Shown: in pieces, positions 1 through 10,840 of the stretch
Position numbering within the stretch: position 1 is the stretch's first letter
Layout: each line of letters opens with the position of its first letter
Position numbers and translations under genes: made by a program
Notes under the pieces: generated by a model
The model's input: only the letters and a program-made list of their open reading frames with translations
What the model was told of the DNA's origin: nothing
The model's database searches: none
Assembly (NCBI GenBank): GCA_029204225.1
Contig: CM055107.1
Span: 43,629,507-43,693,506 of the forward strand
DNA from: Diphasiastrum complanatum
Lineage: Eukaryota; Streptophyta; Lycopodiopsida; Lycopodiales; Lycopodiaceae
Length of the DNA stretch: 64,000 bases
Reading direction: 5' to 3'

Positions 1-483
1 AATCTATTTCAAGCATATTACTCTAAACAGTGCAATATTATTCATTTCAGTCTCTAATGGGGAACGATATCTTTCATACTACACTTAAAACTATAAAATG
101 TAATTTAGTGAGTTACGACATGATCTAGATTTTGGCACCGTCACCAAGGATCGAAAGTGGTAATTGTATCTGTTAAGGTATATCATTAGAGAATTTTCTA
201 ACTTCTTTACCCATCTGCCTGCACTACTTTCCATGAAAATGAATGTACCTTATTTTAGTCACATCAAAATTCACTGATGCTTAACCACAATTAAAGTATA
301 ATTTTTAAAATGTTGAAATATTCCCTCCCAATAGTTGGGAACAATAAAAAATTTGAACTAGGAGTGACATTTCAGAAACAAAGCCTACGCCATATCTATC
401 TCCAAGGTCGATGAACAAGTGTTTAGCGCCATCTCTAGCTCTATTATTGTCATTGTGCTGAATGTTACTATACTATTGTACTG
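1..483. other. AT-rich non-coding DNA
   Basis: No convincing coding frame, repeat border or RNA gene is seen in this stretch. It leads directly into the first copy of an unknown gene that starts at 484 and may hold its upstream region, but I see no clear promoter element. Confidence 0.4.
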
Positions 484-1058
484 ATGACAAAGCTTTATCA
501 TCTTCATGTGGAACTGTCACCGGAATATGCTCCGCTTAGGACAATAAATTCAAAGCAACCCAAATTGTCAACTTCTGATATGATTCGATACAGGGAGAAA
601 AAACTAAAGCATGTAGATTTATGGTCATCAGGAACATTGTATCCTACTTACCCATATTGCAACATCTGGATTTTCATTCGGTGAGTTAATTAATAATCTA
701 TATGTGTCATGACAAAAATGGCCTTTTGGGTTACTGTGAGAATTTGATGCTCTATGAAAATGCACATTCAATGCAAAGAATACATTATTTGGAAGAAAAA
801 TAAAGGAAAATTTTAAAGGAGTGCAAAGAAAAATTTAAAAAGTTGAAAACTTGTTTGGAAGAAAATGAGATGTTTAGAAAGGAGATCCAAACGTTGAAAT
901 CTTCTTTGCGTCATTTTACAACTAGTAATGCTGAGATAAAACCTGCATTTCAATCCATGTGTATCTCATATTTGTCTCTTGTTAAAAATATGGATGTGCT
1001 CAACAAAATGGTCAAAAACAACAAGAAAAAAAGATTGGTAACCAAGAACAATGACTGA
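484..1058 (+). pseudogene. Unknown gene, tandem copy 1 (decayed)
   Basis: The first reading frame (484-684, 66 aa) begins MTKLYHLHVELSP and contains KHVDLWSSGTLYP. It aligns with the start of the second copy at 2965 (LYHLHVDIPIDLAPL, KNLDLWTDETLYP). After a break between about 685 and 842 with stops and shifts, a second frame (843-1058, 71 aa) reads CLEENEMFRKEIQTLKSSL and ends in a lysine-rich tail, matching the C-terminal part of the second copy. The C-terminal part has a heptad-like Leu/Glu/Lys pattern, so a coiled coil is likely. I do not recognise the family. Identity between the copies looks moderate, which implies an old duplication, and the frame breaks suggest this copy is a pseudogene. 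Confidence 0.5.
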
Positions 1059-1688
1059 AATCCTACTCTAACGTTGCAAAACGAGTTACAATCAAATCCT
1101 AAACATTTAACACTTATATAAATCGACAAAGCGAGAAACAAGAAGCTATTCTACAGCATTTTAGAATCCAAGAATCAAGAAACCAACCAGTCTTTTGATT
1201 CTTGGACATCCCAAGAACATCAAGAACAAGGTTGTAAGGAGATATGCAAGAATTACCTCACAAACCCACTCTATTTAGTTTACCTTAGTGTTGATTCCTA
1301 CATTAATCCACAAACAAGAAATGAAATCTAATCCACTCTACAAAAGCATGAAAACTAATCCATTCTACTGTCCACAACCACACATAGAGGAGGGAAGGGC
1401 ATGATCATGAATGCATCACTCAAGAAACAAGCATGATCAAGGAGCTCAATGGATGCACCAAACTCATGGAGGCTCTTTTCATTTCAAAATGGAGTAGATA
1501 CAATACACAAAAAGCTCCCCTTCTCAAAGAGAGAGTCTCTTAAATAAGCAAGAGAGCTCCTTAGGTGGCATCCTAGTGGCATTTCCACATTTCACAAATT
1601 ACAAGTGGAATAATGCTCTCCACTAGAGGTCACCATCAAAAGGTTGCTCACTCTACTTTCTTTAAGAGGGGTCTACTTGCATTTATTA
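1059..1688. other. Non-coding DNA, possibly LTR-like
   Basis: No credible long frame is seen. The stretch around 1480-1640 (short direct repeats, leading into a segment repeated at the far end of the window) has the look of LTR or 3' untranslated retroelement DNA, but I find no TG...CA ends with a matching partner. Confidence 0.3.
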
Positions 1689-1689
1689 C

Positions 1690-1850
1690 ATTTTCCTAGA
1701 AATACTAGTTCCTACATGGTCATTCCATCTTCCGGAATTCACCGTGAGGCTTACACAGTTTCACTTGACAGTACTAACTAGCATTCCTTGGCTCTCAGTC
1801 TTTGTAGTATCGTCTTCTCAGAGACCTCTTCGGTCTAAGGTGAGATGCTG
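1690..1850 (-). repeat. Dispersed repeat, inverted partner of 63632-63812
   Basis: Read on the minus strand, this segment matches plus-strand 63632-63812 over roughly 170 bp. Shared blocks include the reverse complement of ACTAGTTCCTACATGGTCAT, GTGAGGCTTAC and GGCTCTCAGTCTT. In both copies the segment follows a short basic reading frame (HLRPKRSLRRRYYKD at the left copy, with a related but broken frame at the right copy). It is therefore probably the 3' end of one retroelement family inserted twice in opposite orientation. Confidence 0.6.
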
Positions 1851-2383
1851 CTCCAGATTTACAAGTTGTTGCTGCATGTCTTGCACCTATATGTCTTGAT
1901 TCACATATATCGTATTCAGTGGTCATTCCTGGTTTCATTGATATTGAGGCCGTATACCTTGGTGGTATTTCTACTATTGCTTTTGTGCATACCTCCGATA
2001 GCCCTCCTGGTTTGGTGGTTGGTGCAGTATCTTTTCCATTGGTCTCTATATCTCCATCTCTTGAGTCCATTATGGTCTATGTTCCTGCTAATTTCTATGG
2101 GATTCTTCACGGGTCCACGTTTGATGGTTCCCTCGCTATTGGTGATCAGGTTGTATCTTCTTTTGCTTTACTCCATGGATCTCTGCTTGAGGTTTGTAAT
2201 GTACCTCATGATATTTCTACGGTTCTTGACATGATTCATGCACCTTTGGCCCTTACCGATACACATTTTCCATCCGAGGATATTTGTCAGATGGTCACTA
2301 TTACTTATCTAGGGTATTTATATGCTGAAATCTTTCTAGATGAGTACACGGGCATCCTTCAGTCTCCTTATATTTCTACATAA
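1795..2383. other. Overlapping opposite-strand frames, unassigned
   Basis: Two open frames overlap here: a minus-strand frame at 1795-2070 (91 aa, basic C-terminus) and a plus-strand frame at 1919-2383 (154 aa, hydrophobic). They cannot both be real. The minus frame is favoured because its end is repeated in related form at 63.65 kb next to the same flanking DNA, which suggests the C-terminus of a retroelement protein. I recognise no domain in either. Confidence 0.3.
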
Positions 2384-2964
2384 AGATTTGTTGTAGTCCA
2401 TGCCGATGGTATACACTTTTGGGATTTCTATGCATTAGAGGCATTAGAGGACTTCTCAATATCAAAAAGACCCTTTAAGGAATGCCATGTAGAATTTACA
2501 AAAATATCAAAATAAAAAAAACAACATTGTTTATTTGCTTGCCCACACCACTCCCAAGGCCTCCCCAACTTCCAATGATCTAACCATAGTATCTATAGTC
2601 ACAACTAAGAACTGTTAACAGTTCGCAGTATAATTTGACTAAATTCAAAAATATTCCCTCCATTGGTTACGAAAAGAGCAATATTTTCATTGGATCTAGA
2701 ATATGACCGCCATCCCCAAATTCGAATCAGAAAAAATTGCAAAATGTTTACATATGCATTCCTTCCACGAGAATGGAAATATGAGCGCCAACTACCTATT
2801 GGAATGAAAAAATGAGCGACATTTCCAAATTTGAATCAAACATACAAGCATGGAGATTGGATTGATCGTACATAGTATATAATATAATCAAAGATGAGTA
2901 TTTTGTTTTGCTTCATAGAATATGGTCATAGTACTTTGATGCAACTGATTACTCTATTATTTTT
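2384..2964. other. Intergenic DNA upstream of tandem copy 2
   Basis: No coding frame is evident. A short block near 2462-2500 (AAAAAGACCCTTTAAG) recurs near 57540, so part of this spacer is repetitive. The rest is AT-rich with no identified element. Confidence 0.35.
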
Positions 2965-3591
2965 TTGATGATGACATTATATCATCTACATGTGGATATC
3001 CCTATTGATTTGGCACCTTTGCAGAGAAGAGGAGGCAAAGGAGTTTCAAAATTTGCTGAAGATTGTTCTCGTTACAAGGCAGAAGGAAAGAAAAACTTGG
3101 ATTTGTGGACAGATGAAACATTATATCCACAAGATCCAAGCACTTTGACACATCCCACATTCTCTTCAATAACCCATTTAGTTACATGGATATGCAATGG
3201 GCATAGTGGATTACTAGGATATTGTGAAAGATTGCAAAACCATGGAAAACAACTTTATATGAATAAAGTTCACTTTTTAGAAGGTGAGTTAATTCGGATA
3301 TCCTCTTATTGTCAGAATAGAGATTGTCATCTCCAAAAGACGTTAGAAGAAAATGAACAACTTAAAAAAAAATACTGAATCATTACAGAAGATAACAATC
3401 AATATCAAATCAGAACTAGAGCAAATGCAATCAGTCTTACGGTCTATTTGTATTGAAAACTTACAATTACTGAAGGATGTGGATTTGGTAAAGAAGAAGG
3501 CTGAAAGTAAGAAGCGAAAGTGACAAAGTTGCAAGGATATTCAAACGCTTTCAAGAGGAGGTTATCGAAATAGAAGGATCCATGCATTCAA
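2965..3591 (+). pseudogene. Unknown gene, tandem copy 2, with coiled-coil end
   Basis: The frame from 2965 to 3378 encodes 137 aa and aligns with copy 1 at 484. It then stops just after a run of nine A residues (3364-3372). With one fewer A the reading passes into a frame open to 3523 (ESLQKITINIKSELEQ, then a KKKAESKKRK tail), which aligns with the C-terminal part of copy 1. A one-base expansion of the A-run is therefore the likely break. The last 60 residues look like a coiled coil followed by a basic tail. After the TGA at 3521, that frame stays open to a good splice donor (AA|GTAAGC) at 3592, which hints that this was one gene with the exon at 3686. The family is not recognised. Confidence 0.5.
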
Positions 3592-3685
3592 GTAAGCATA
3601 TTCTGAATTTTGTAAGTTTTTCAATGACATTTGGATTTAATTTCAGCTATGGTGATATTCTGTTAACTATCTTTTTTTTTTGCAG
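3592..3685 (+). other. Putative intron
   Basis: A GTAAGC donor at 3592 (or GTAAGT at 3612) and a pyrimidine-rich tract ending in TGCAG at 3685 flank this interval. Using 3592 joins the upstream coiled-coil frame to the downstream frame that reads SALVAPRNIKDNASLG. This is inferred from sequence only; the alternative donor at 3612 breaks that frame. Confidence 0.45.
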
Positions 3686-3830
3686 ATCTGCATTAGTAGC
3701 TCCTCGGAATATTAAAGACAATGCTTCACTAGGAATGTCATTGGGCACAATATTGACTTGCAAATCCATTGAGCGTATCATGATGAACAATAGGATTTCA
3801 AATGTAAAGTGTAAAATAGCAGAGTCTTTG
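3686..3830 (+). pseudogene. Unknown gene exon, 5' part, split by copia element A
   Basis: The frame reads SALVAPRNIKDNASLGMSLG and onward to the TTG codon at 3828-3830, where the retrotransposon LTR begins. The frame continues at 9981 after the element and one copy of the target-site duplication CTTTG. This shows that the insertion hit an open frame and that the flanks have not shifted since. Family unknown. Confidence 0.6.
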
Positions 3831-4512
3831 TGTAAAAATTACAGCAAATAAGGATCCTAAAACACTTGAAATGATGAGGAAAACAATAGATTATGATTTC
3901 ATAAGATTAGCACAAGTTGAACCATCAAAATCCATCAAAAATCTATGCTTGAACCTCACTAAATGGCCCAAATCCTTGAAGAAGGCTTCACACGTGTGAA
4001 AGTACGGCCTCCCACAGTCTGAGTACTGTACACCAGACCTACATTCAATCCTATAATCATTAGTAATCACAAGTACTCAAACAATTATGAACATAGAGAG
4101 CAATTGCACCATTATGAGAGAAAAAACATGAAATTGCTTGATTGATTTTGGTGAGATATCATCACCTATATATACATGATCCATCACGGTTTTGGGTAGG
4201 TATGAGTAGCCCTAAACCTATCCCTAATGCTAATTTTGGTGGATCTTTCATCCCTACCAAGTTAGGGTTGGAATCTTGGAGATCCCTCAACAATGCAAAA
4301 ATTACCAAAAATAGCTCCTATTTTTTCTCCCTTGTATCTAAGCATAATTTGGACTCATTCCAAAGGTTCTAACACTTAGGTCTACTTGAGAACATCCTTA
4401 TGAATGGAATCCTATGCTATTTGGCACGTGTGACAAGCCACATCATGACCATCTAACTATTTACAAGTCATATGACCAAAACTAGTCAAGCTAGAATTGT
4501 GAATTTTTAACA
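3831..4512 (-). repeat. 3' LTR of copia element A
   Basis: This 682-bp LTR starts TGTAAAAATTACAG and ends TTTTTAACA on the plus strand. It is the 3' LTR because the coding strand is minus. It carries a TATATATA tract near 4170 and the palindrome TTCACACGTGTGAA at 3987-4000. It differs from the partner LTR at about two positions that I could see. Confidence 0.93.
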
Positions 4513-4526
4513 CTCCTCCTCACTAT

Positions 4527-6875
4527 CTAGCTTGGTTCAATCATTGCTTTACTAATCACTCCAAGTGATGATCTGAACTTCATAAAAGGTGTCTTTTGAA
4601 GTGGTTTAGTAAGTAGATCAGCTACACATTCATTGCTTGGAACATGCTCCAAAGCAATCTCCTTGGCTTGCACCATTTCTCTCACAAAGTGATGGCATAT
4701 CTCAATGTGCTTAGATCTTGCATGGAAGATTGGGTTAGATGCAAGGTGTTGGGCTGATATATTGTCATTGTAGATGATTGATGCCTCCTCTGAATCCATG
4801 ATCTTTAGTTCCACCAATAATCTCTTGATCCAAAGTACCTCCTTTGTAGTGGTTGTCAAAGCTTTGTACTCGGCCTCGGTTGAAGATAGAGATATAGTTT
4901 CTTGCTTTTTTGAAAGCCATGAAACCACACCTTCTCCTATGAAAGTTGAATAGGCACTTGTTGATTTCCTATCCCTCTTGTCCCCTGCAAAATCTGAATC
5001 ACTAAATGCATGAAGGTTAATCACATCTCCTCTATATAGAATCCCAAAATCCAATGTACCCGAGATGTATCTTAGAATCCTGAGATGGATATTCAATGGA
5101 TTTTGCATGGATTGGCTCAACCTACATACACTAAAGCTAAGATCTGGTCTAGTTATAGTGATCCACATTAAGGAACCTATAAGTTGCCTAAACAAAGTGA
5201 TGTCCATGAAGGATCTTTCATCATCTTCATTTGGCACTTTTACATCTTGCTCCATTGGTGTGTCAACACTTTTGCATACTTCCATCTTAAACTTCTTCAA
5301 AAGACTTTGAGCATAGTTTACTTGACTTATAAAGATAAAATCAGACCCTCTAAGTACTTCTATGCCTAAGATGAAGTGAAGACACCCTAGATCTACCATC
5401 TTGAACTCTAAGAATAGATCTATCTTGATTTTTTCAATACCATCAACACTATTTCCACTAATGATGATGTCATCTACATAAATGAGTAAAAGTACAATAC
5501 CAACATCATCAAACTTAATGTAAAGAGTGGGATCATATTCACTTTGAACAAAAGAAAGTGAAATAAGATAGCAATGTAGTCTTGAATTCCAAGATCTCGA
5601 GGCTTGCTTCAAGCCATAGATGCTTCTTTGGAGATGGCATACTTTGTTCTCCATTCCATGCTTGATGAACCCTTGTGGCTGCTCCATATAGATATCCTCT
5701 TCCAAAAAACCATTCAAGAAAGCATTAGAGACATCCATTTGACATAGAATCCATCCAAAATGTGATGCAAGTGCAATGATTAGTCCTATTGTGACCATCT
5801 TGGCCACGGGTGCAAAAGTTTCCTCATAGTCTATCCCTCTCTCTTGAGCATAACCTTTTGCAACTAATCTTGCTTTATGTTTGTTAACACTCCCATTTGC
5901 ATTCAACTTAAGCTTGAAGACCCACTTGCATCCTATTACATTCCTTTGAGGTCTCTCAACAAGCAACCAAGTTTCATTCTCAATCAAGGCATCATACTCA
6001 TCCAACATAGCTTTATACCATTCTTTGGAGTTCAATGCATCTTCAACATTAGACGGTTCTTCAAAACTAGATAAAGCATAAGAAGTGGATGAGATACCCT
6101 CAACTTGCTGTCCTTTTCCTTGATATGTGAGCCTTGATGGCTCCACTTTTGCCCTTGAAGATCTCCTTGGTGTGATAGGTGGGTTTGGTGCTTGCTCCTC
6201 CATGAGCTCCTCCTCAAAACCAAGATCTTGCTCCTCGGCCATCTTCTTCTTGATTGTTGGAGCACTTGAGCCTTCTTCAAGCATATGCATATGATGTTCA
6301 TCAAATATGACATCCCTTGAAACAACAAATTTGTTTAAGGATGGGAGATAGACTTTGTAGCCCTTGCTTGAGCTTGCATATCCAAGCATGATCCCTCTTG
6401 TGGAAGATGGATCCTCCTTGGTTCTTGTTTCCAATGGCACATGCACATAACATATACCCCCAAAAACTTTCAAGTGATTAAGATTGGGTTTCTTTCCATA
6501 CAACATCTCATAAGGAGTTTTGTCTTCAATTGCTTTGCAAGACACCCTATTCATCAAGTAGTTTGCACATACAAGAGACTCACCCCAAAAGGATTTGGGC
6601 AAACAAGCATCTAATCTTAAAGCCTTAGAACATTCACATAATGTTCTATTCCTTCTTTCAGCAACTCCATTTTGTTGAGGAGTGTAAGGACAAGAAGTCT
6701 CTTTCTTGATCCCTTCCTCCTCACAAAAGGCCTTGAACTCATTGGAGATGAATTTTCCACCATTGTCACTTCTAAGAATCTTGATGCTATGATTATGATG
6801 CTTTTCCACAAACAACTTGAACTTTACAAAAGTATCAAAACTTGAGACTTGAAGGAAAGTAAGAACACCCAACAA
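4527..6875 (-). pseudogene. Element A pol, C-terminal part: integrase end, reverse transcriptase, RNase H
   Basis: This 782-aa frame begins inside the integrase core. It carries LRSDNGG and TPQQNGVAER (second Asp and the Glu of the DDE triad), the integrase C-terminal region (KVFGGICYVHVP), a full reverse transcriptase with IYVDD (around 5469-5480) and a copia-type RNase H (DSDFAGD, SLSSTEAEYKAL). It ends in the family C-terminus with ADLLTKPL. It overlaps the gag-protease frame by 52 nt in another frame. A single indel near 6845-6870 would join the two, so this is probably one polyprotein broken by a recent mutation. A programmed frameshift is less likely because the break falls inside the integrase domain. 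Confidence 0.9.
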
Positions 6876-8482
6876 TATCTTGAGTAGTCATCAATGAAGG
6901 TTAAAAACATGGATGAACCTCCATTAGATTTGGTGCTAGCAATGTGCACATCCGAGTGTATGAGTTCAAGAGGATGAGATGACTTTGTGATGGAGTTAGG
7001 AAACACCTTCTTATGTGCCTTGGATAAGGCACAAGCTTCACAAACCTTGTCTTCCTTCCCAATAGACCTTGGTAGGCCTAAATCATACTCCTCCTTGATC
7101 ATAGCCTCCATGGAACCCGAGTTGACATGTCCAAGTCTTTTGTGCCATAAAGTAAAGGTAGATATTTCGCTCTTCTCGGCCAACATGACAACATTAGTAT
7201 CCACAAATGCATCCAGCTTATAAAGTTTGCCAAGTCTAGTGCCCTTAGCCACTATCTTTCCCTTCTTCTTGATGAAACATTCATTTGAAGCAAAGTCAAC
7301 ATTGAAACCATTGTCTACCATTTGGCCAACACTTGGTAGATTCTTTGTTATTGTAGGAATGTACAAAACACCTTCTATGTTGAACTTTTTGGAAGATCCT
7401 AAGCAAAGGGGAATGCTACCAACTCCTTCAATCTTACAAGCTTCATCATTTGCTGTATAGATAGACTTTATAGGTCCATCATAAGATAAGAGAGAAGAGA
7501 AAAATTCCCTTTTACTAGTCATGTGTGAACTAGCACCCGAGTCAATCCACCAAGGATCTTCTCCTTTGAAGCTTGTTGAAGAAAATATGGACATCATGAG
7601 AGAGTCCTCATGTGAACTCTCCTCCTCCTCCTCTTTGCTCATGTTGGCTTGGCTTTGATCTTGCTTCCTCTTGAAGCATTCCGAGGCATAATGCCCCATC
7701 TTGCTACAATAGTAGCACTTCACCTTTGATTTGTCCTTCTTGACTTTGGTGGTTGATGGAGATGCCTTTGGGGGTCCTTCTTGATCCTCAAGCTTTGTAG
7801 ACTTCTTGAATGTTGATCCTTTGCCTTTGGACTTGCCTTTGCCTTTGGTGAAGAGAGCTTGGTCATATCCACCTTGGATGGAAAGCCTATCCATCCTCTC
7901 TTGCATTTGGCTCCTTCTTGATTCCTCGGCCATGAGTGTGCCTTGGAGTTCTTCAAGTATGGGTAGCTTACCCATAATTGCATATCCCTGAACCAAATTG
8001 TCAAATTCAAAGCTTAGTCCATTCAATATGAGTTGAACAAGCTCTTCATCCTTGATAGGGTCACCTATAAAGGCTAGCTCTTTGTTCAATTCCTTTACTC
8101 TTAGGACAAAAGTATGTGCACTTTCTCCTTTCTTTTGATAGCTTCTATAGATTTGATTCTTCAAAGCTAACATTCTAGTTTGGTTATTGGATTCATAGAC
8201 CTTTTGCAAAGTCTCCCAAGCATCTTGAGCTGAAGTGCAATCTCCTACCTCTCTTAAGAGTTCATTTGCAACATTCATTTTTATGCAATGTAGTGCAACA
8301 TTGCACCTCTTGATGTATTTGGCTTTTTCTTGAGGATGAATAGGTTCACCCTCCTTATCATTTACAATTTCCATCAGATCTTGCATGATCATGATAGATT
8401 CCATTCTAACTTTCCATATGAAATAGTTAGTTTTGTTGAGCCTTTCATTAGTATTCAAAAGATATGCATTTATAGATGCCAT
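6824..8482 (-). pseudogene. Element A gag, protease and integrase N-terminal part
   Basis: The 552-aa frame starts MASINAYLLNTNERL. It carries a copia gag (UBN2-type) domain over roughly residues 10-200, a lysine/glycine-rich linker and a CCHC zinc knuckle with C256, C259, H264 and C269. The aspartic protease motif WIDSGASSHM follows (catalytic D314), then the pre-integrase region (WHKRLGH) and the start of the integrase core (HSDVH, FIDDYSRYCW). The frame is lost near residue 545 by a shift into the 4527-6875 frame. The product would act in particle assembly, polyprotein cleavage and integration. Confidence 0.9.
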
Positions 8483-9280
8483 CTAGTCTCCTAATCAAGG
8501 ACTTGACACAAATGAAGGTTACTTCTATTGATTTGATTGAAGGTCTACCTTATCCCACTTCTTAGGGACCTGAAAAGATCAGTAATAGACTTCCTATAAA
8601 GATCTAAGAATGATCTCTAACAAAATCAAATCATAGAATACTAGAAACAATGCACTTGCTTGATTGAAGTAGACAATACTAGTAGAATTGCCCCTCTTTC
8701 TATAAAGAACATTAAAGCTTCCAAATGATCTGATCAAGAGTGAATTTCAGCAACCTAATATACTTCCAAAATCACTTGTAAAAGATCTAAATGGAACTTA
8801 ATGAGGATGCAACACAATCTACTATCCAATCACAAGCAAAAAATGATCAAAATTGATGAAAAATTGATCTAATTTGGTGCATAAGTCAAGCAATGGTTGG
8901 ACTGAACCTAAAGCACTTTAGGAGGTATCTACTACACCTTAGAACAGCCTTGAAGAGTCCCCAAAACTCTGATCTTCCCTCTCCTTGAATGGTAGAAAGC
9001 CTCCTCTATGAAATCACCTCCAAAACTTGCTTAGAAATCAATGCTTGGAGCAAGCAAAACTTGCTATCTTGGTAATGTGAATTGAATTCAACTTTGCCTC
9101 TGGTTTTAGACACCTAAACACCTGCAAATGAAGTCACACAACACCAATCTCCAATGTATTTGACTCACTTTGAGTTCTAGAATCAATACTAGATGCTAAG
9201 ATCCAATCTACACAAGATTTAGATAAAAAATTGTGATCAAATTGAATGAAAACCAAGGATTTAGCTCATTTCAGCCTTTA

Positions 9281-9293
9281 GGCTCTGATACCA
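9281..9293 (-). other. Primer-binding site of element A
   Basis: On the minus strand this reads TGGTATCAGAGCC, directly next to the inner edge of the 5' LTR. It is the usual plant copia primer-binding site, complementary to the 3' end of initiator methionine tRNA. Confidence 0.9.
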
Positions 9294-9975
9294 TGTAAAA
9301 ATTACAGCAAATAAGGATCCTAAAACACTTGAAATGATGAGGGAAACAATAGATTATGATTTCATAAGATTAGCACAAGTTGAACCATCAAAATCCATCA
9401 AAAATCTATGCTTGAACCTCACTAAATGGCCCAAATCCTTGAAGAAGGCTTCACACGTGTGAAAGTACGGCCTCCCACAGTCTGAGTACTGTACACCAGA
9501 CCTACATTCAATCCTATAATCATTAGTAATCACAAGTACTCAAACAATTATGAACATAGAGAGCAATTGCACCATTATGAGAGAAAAAACATGAAATTGC
9601 TTGATTGATTTTGGTGAGATATCATCACCTATATATACATGATCCATCACGGTTTTGGGCAGGTATGAGTAGCCCTAAACCTATCCCTAATGCTAATTTT
9701 GGTGGATCTTTCATCCCTACCAAGTTAGGGTTGGAATCTTGGAGATCCCTCAACAATGCAAAAATTACCAAAAATAGCTCCTATTTTTTCTCCCTTGTAT
9801 CTAAGCATAATTTGGACTCATTCCAAAGGTTCTAACACTTAGGTCTACTTGAGAACATCCTTATGAATGGAATCCTATGCTATTTGGCACGTGTGACAAG
9901 CCACATCATGACCATCTAACTATTTACAAGTCATATGACCAAAACTAGTCAAGCTAGAATTGTGAATTTTTAACA
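9294..9975 (-). repeat. 5' LTR of copia element A
   Basis: This 682-bp copy of the LTR at 3831-4512 is followed on the right by the second copy of the CTTTG duplication. On the minus strand it provides the promoter. A TATATATA tract lies near 9633, and the palindrome TTCACACGTGTGAA (9450-9463) lies downstream of it, about 156 nt from the LTR 3' end. Confidence 0.93.
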
Positions 9976-9980
9976 CTTTG

Positions 9981-10490
9981 ATGGTGGACATTCAAAATAT
10001 TTTAGATAAGACTATAGTTCAGGGTGCTTGTGATTTTGCAGGTATTAGTAGGGAAGCATATGCAACAATATTTAAACCAATTAGAGAAGCTTTTAAGCAA
10101 GTTCAAATTAGAAAAGTCCCAATCTCTAGGACATATCACTTGAAGAAAGAGAGGGATACATTAAACATAGGTATGCATAAGATCACTGGAACTCCATTTC
10201 GTATTGAGGAGGTGTATGAAACTGATGGAAGATCGATATTCTATAATTCATCAAACAATTTATTTGTTGATCTAAATTACTTGTTGAGATACATCGTCAT
10301 ATTCTATGATATAACCTATGAAAAGGTGAATGGAAAAATAATCATAGTACTTAAGTTAGATGAGTCAAAAATTGTGAAAGGGCAGAAGATGGAAATGGTT
10401 AGTATAACTCTCATGAATGGTGATTGCTTGGTCTCCGATGATGAGTTGCCACTTTGTTTTGGTGTTCTGAGACCATCAGGGTACCTTGAG
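9981..10490 (+). pseudogene. Unknown gene exon, 3' part, resuming after element A
   Basis: The reading frame continues directly from the TTG codon at 3828-3830 once the element and one target-site copy are set aside. It reads MVDIQNILDKTIVQGACDFAG and later VLKLDESKIVKGQKMEMVSITL. The block with hydrophobic strand, D-E-S-K and a second hydrophobic strand resembles the first acidic strand of an RNase H-like fold, but this is only a shape argument and I do not recognise the family. The frame stays open to 10634, yet from about 10490 the sequence looks like the end of a gypsy element, so the natural C-terminus is probably missing. Confidence 0.5.
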
Positions 10491-10801
10491 AGAGTTATTT
10501 CTCCTCTCTTGGATCGGCCGAGATGTTCCTTAGTCGCCACTATGTTGATCCTGAGCTGTTCCCTTTCTTACCAGCTATCATTCACTAGGTTCGCCTTCAC
10601 CATAGTTGACGCTATCGATAGATTTAGTTTTTGATCCAGTGGGATGGTTGTCCTATTGAGGAGGCCACATGGGAGTATATTAATGTCTTTTATTATACGC
10701 CATCACTTGTGGATCAAGATCGTGCTCTTGCTGCACTTGTTGATTTCTCTACATCATATGCTGCTCTAGTTGTTGATGCACCAGGGCTTGCTGTTGTCTG
10801 A
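10490..10801 (+). pseudogene. Ty3/gypsy polyprotein C-terminus with chromodomain
   Basis: The frame at 10628-10801 reads IQWDGCPIEEATWEYIN followed by a Pro-Ser-Leu-Val-Asp-Gln segment. This is the typical C-terminal chromodomain of chromoviral Ty3/gypsy integrases (hydrophobic-Q-W-x-G, then E-E-A-T-W-E). Upstream (10505-10627) a related but broken frame is seen. In the family this domain helps direct integration to particular chromatin. Only the last part of the polyprotein is present. Confidence 0.75.
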
Positions 10802-10840
10802 TCCAGTTTCTTTTCGACAGTCACAGTCTTTTTTTTTTTG

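Larger units (their letters stand above)
3831..9975 (-). mobile_element. Copia element A, nearly complete Ty1/copia LTR retrotransposon
   Basis: The element is 6145 bp with two 682-bp LTRs (TG...CA ends) and a perfect 5-bp target-site duplication CTTTG at 3826-3830 and 9976-9980. I see only two mismatches between the LTRs, so the insertion is young. On the minus strand the primer-binding site TGGTATCAGAGCC lies directly inside the right-hand LTR (9281-9293) and a purine tract lies inside the left-hand LTR (4513-4524). Gag, protease, integrase, reverse transcriptase and RNase H are present in copia order but split into two frames by what looks like a single-base indel near 6850. It interrupts an unknown ORF. 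Confidence 0.95.

Noticed and set aside
1919-2383. 154-aa plus-strand frame as a host gene
   Set aside because: No recognised features, and the opposite frame has the better case because of its repeated 3' end at 63.6 kb.
6824-6875. Programmed gag-pol frameshift site in element A
   Set aside because: The break lies within the integrase core, not at a gag-pol boundary, and related element N has one frame.
9281-9293. tRNA-like sequence TGGTATCAGAGCC
   Set aside because: It is a 13-nt primer-binding site beside an LTR; no cloverleaf is present here or at the other sites (38952, 40375, 58231, 61245).
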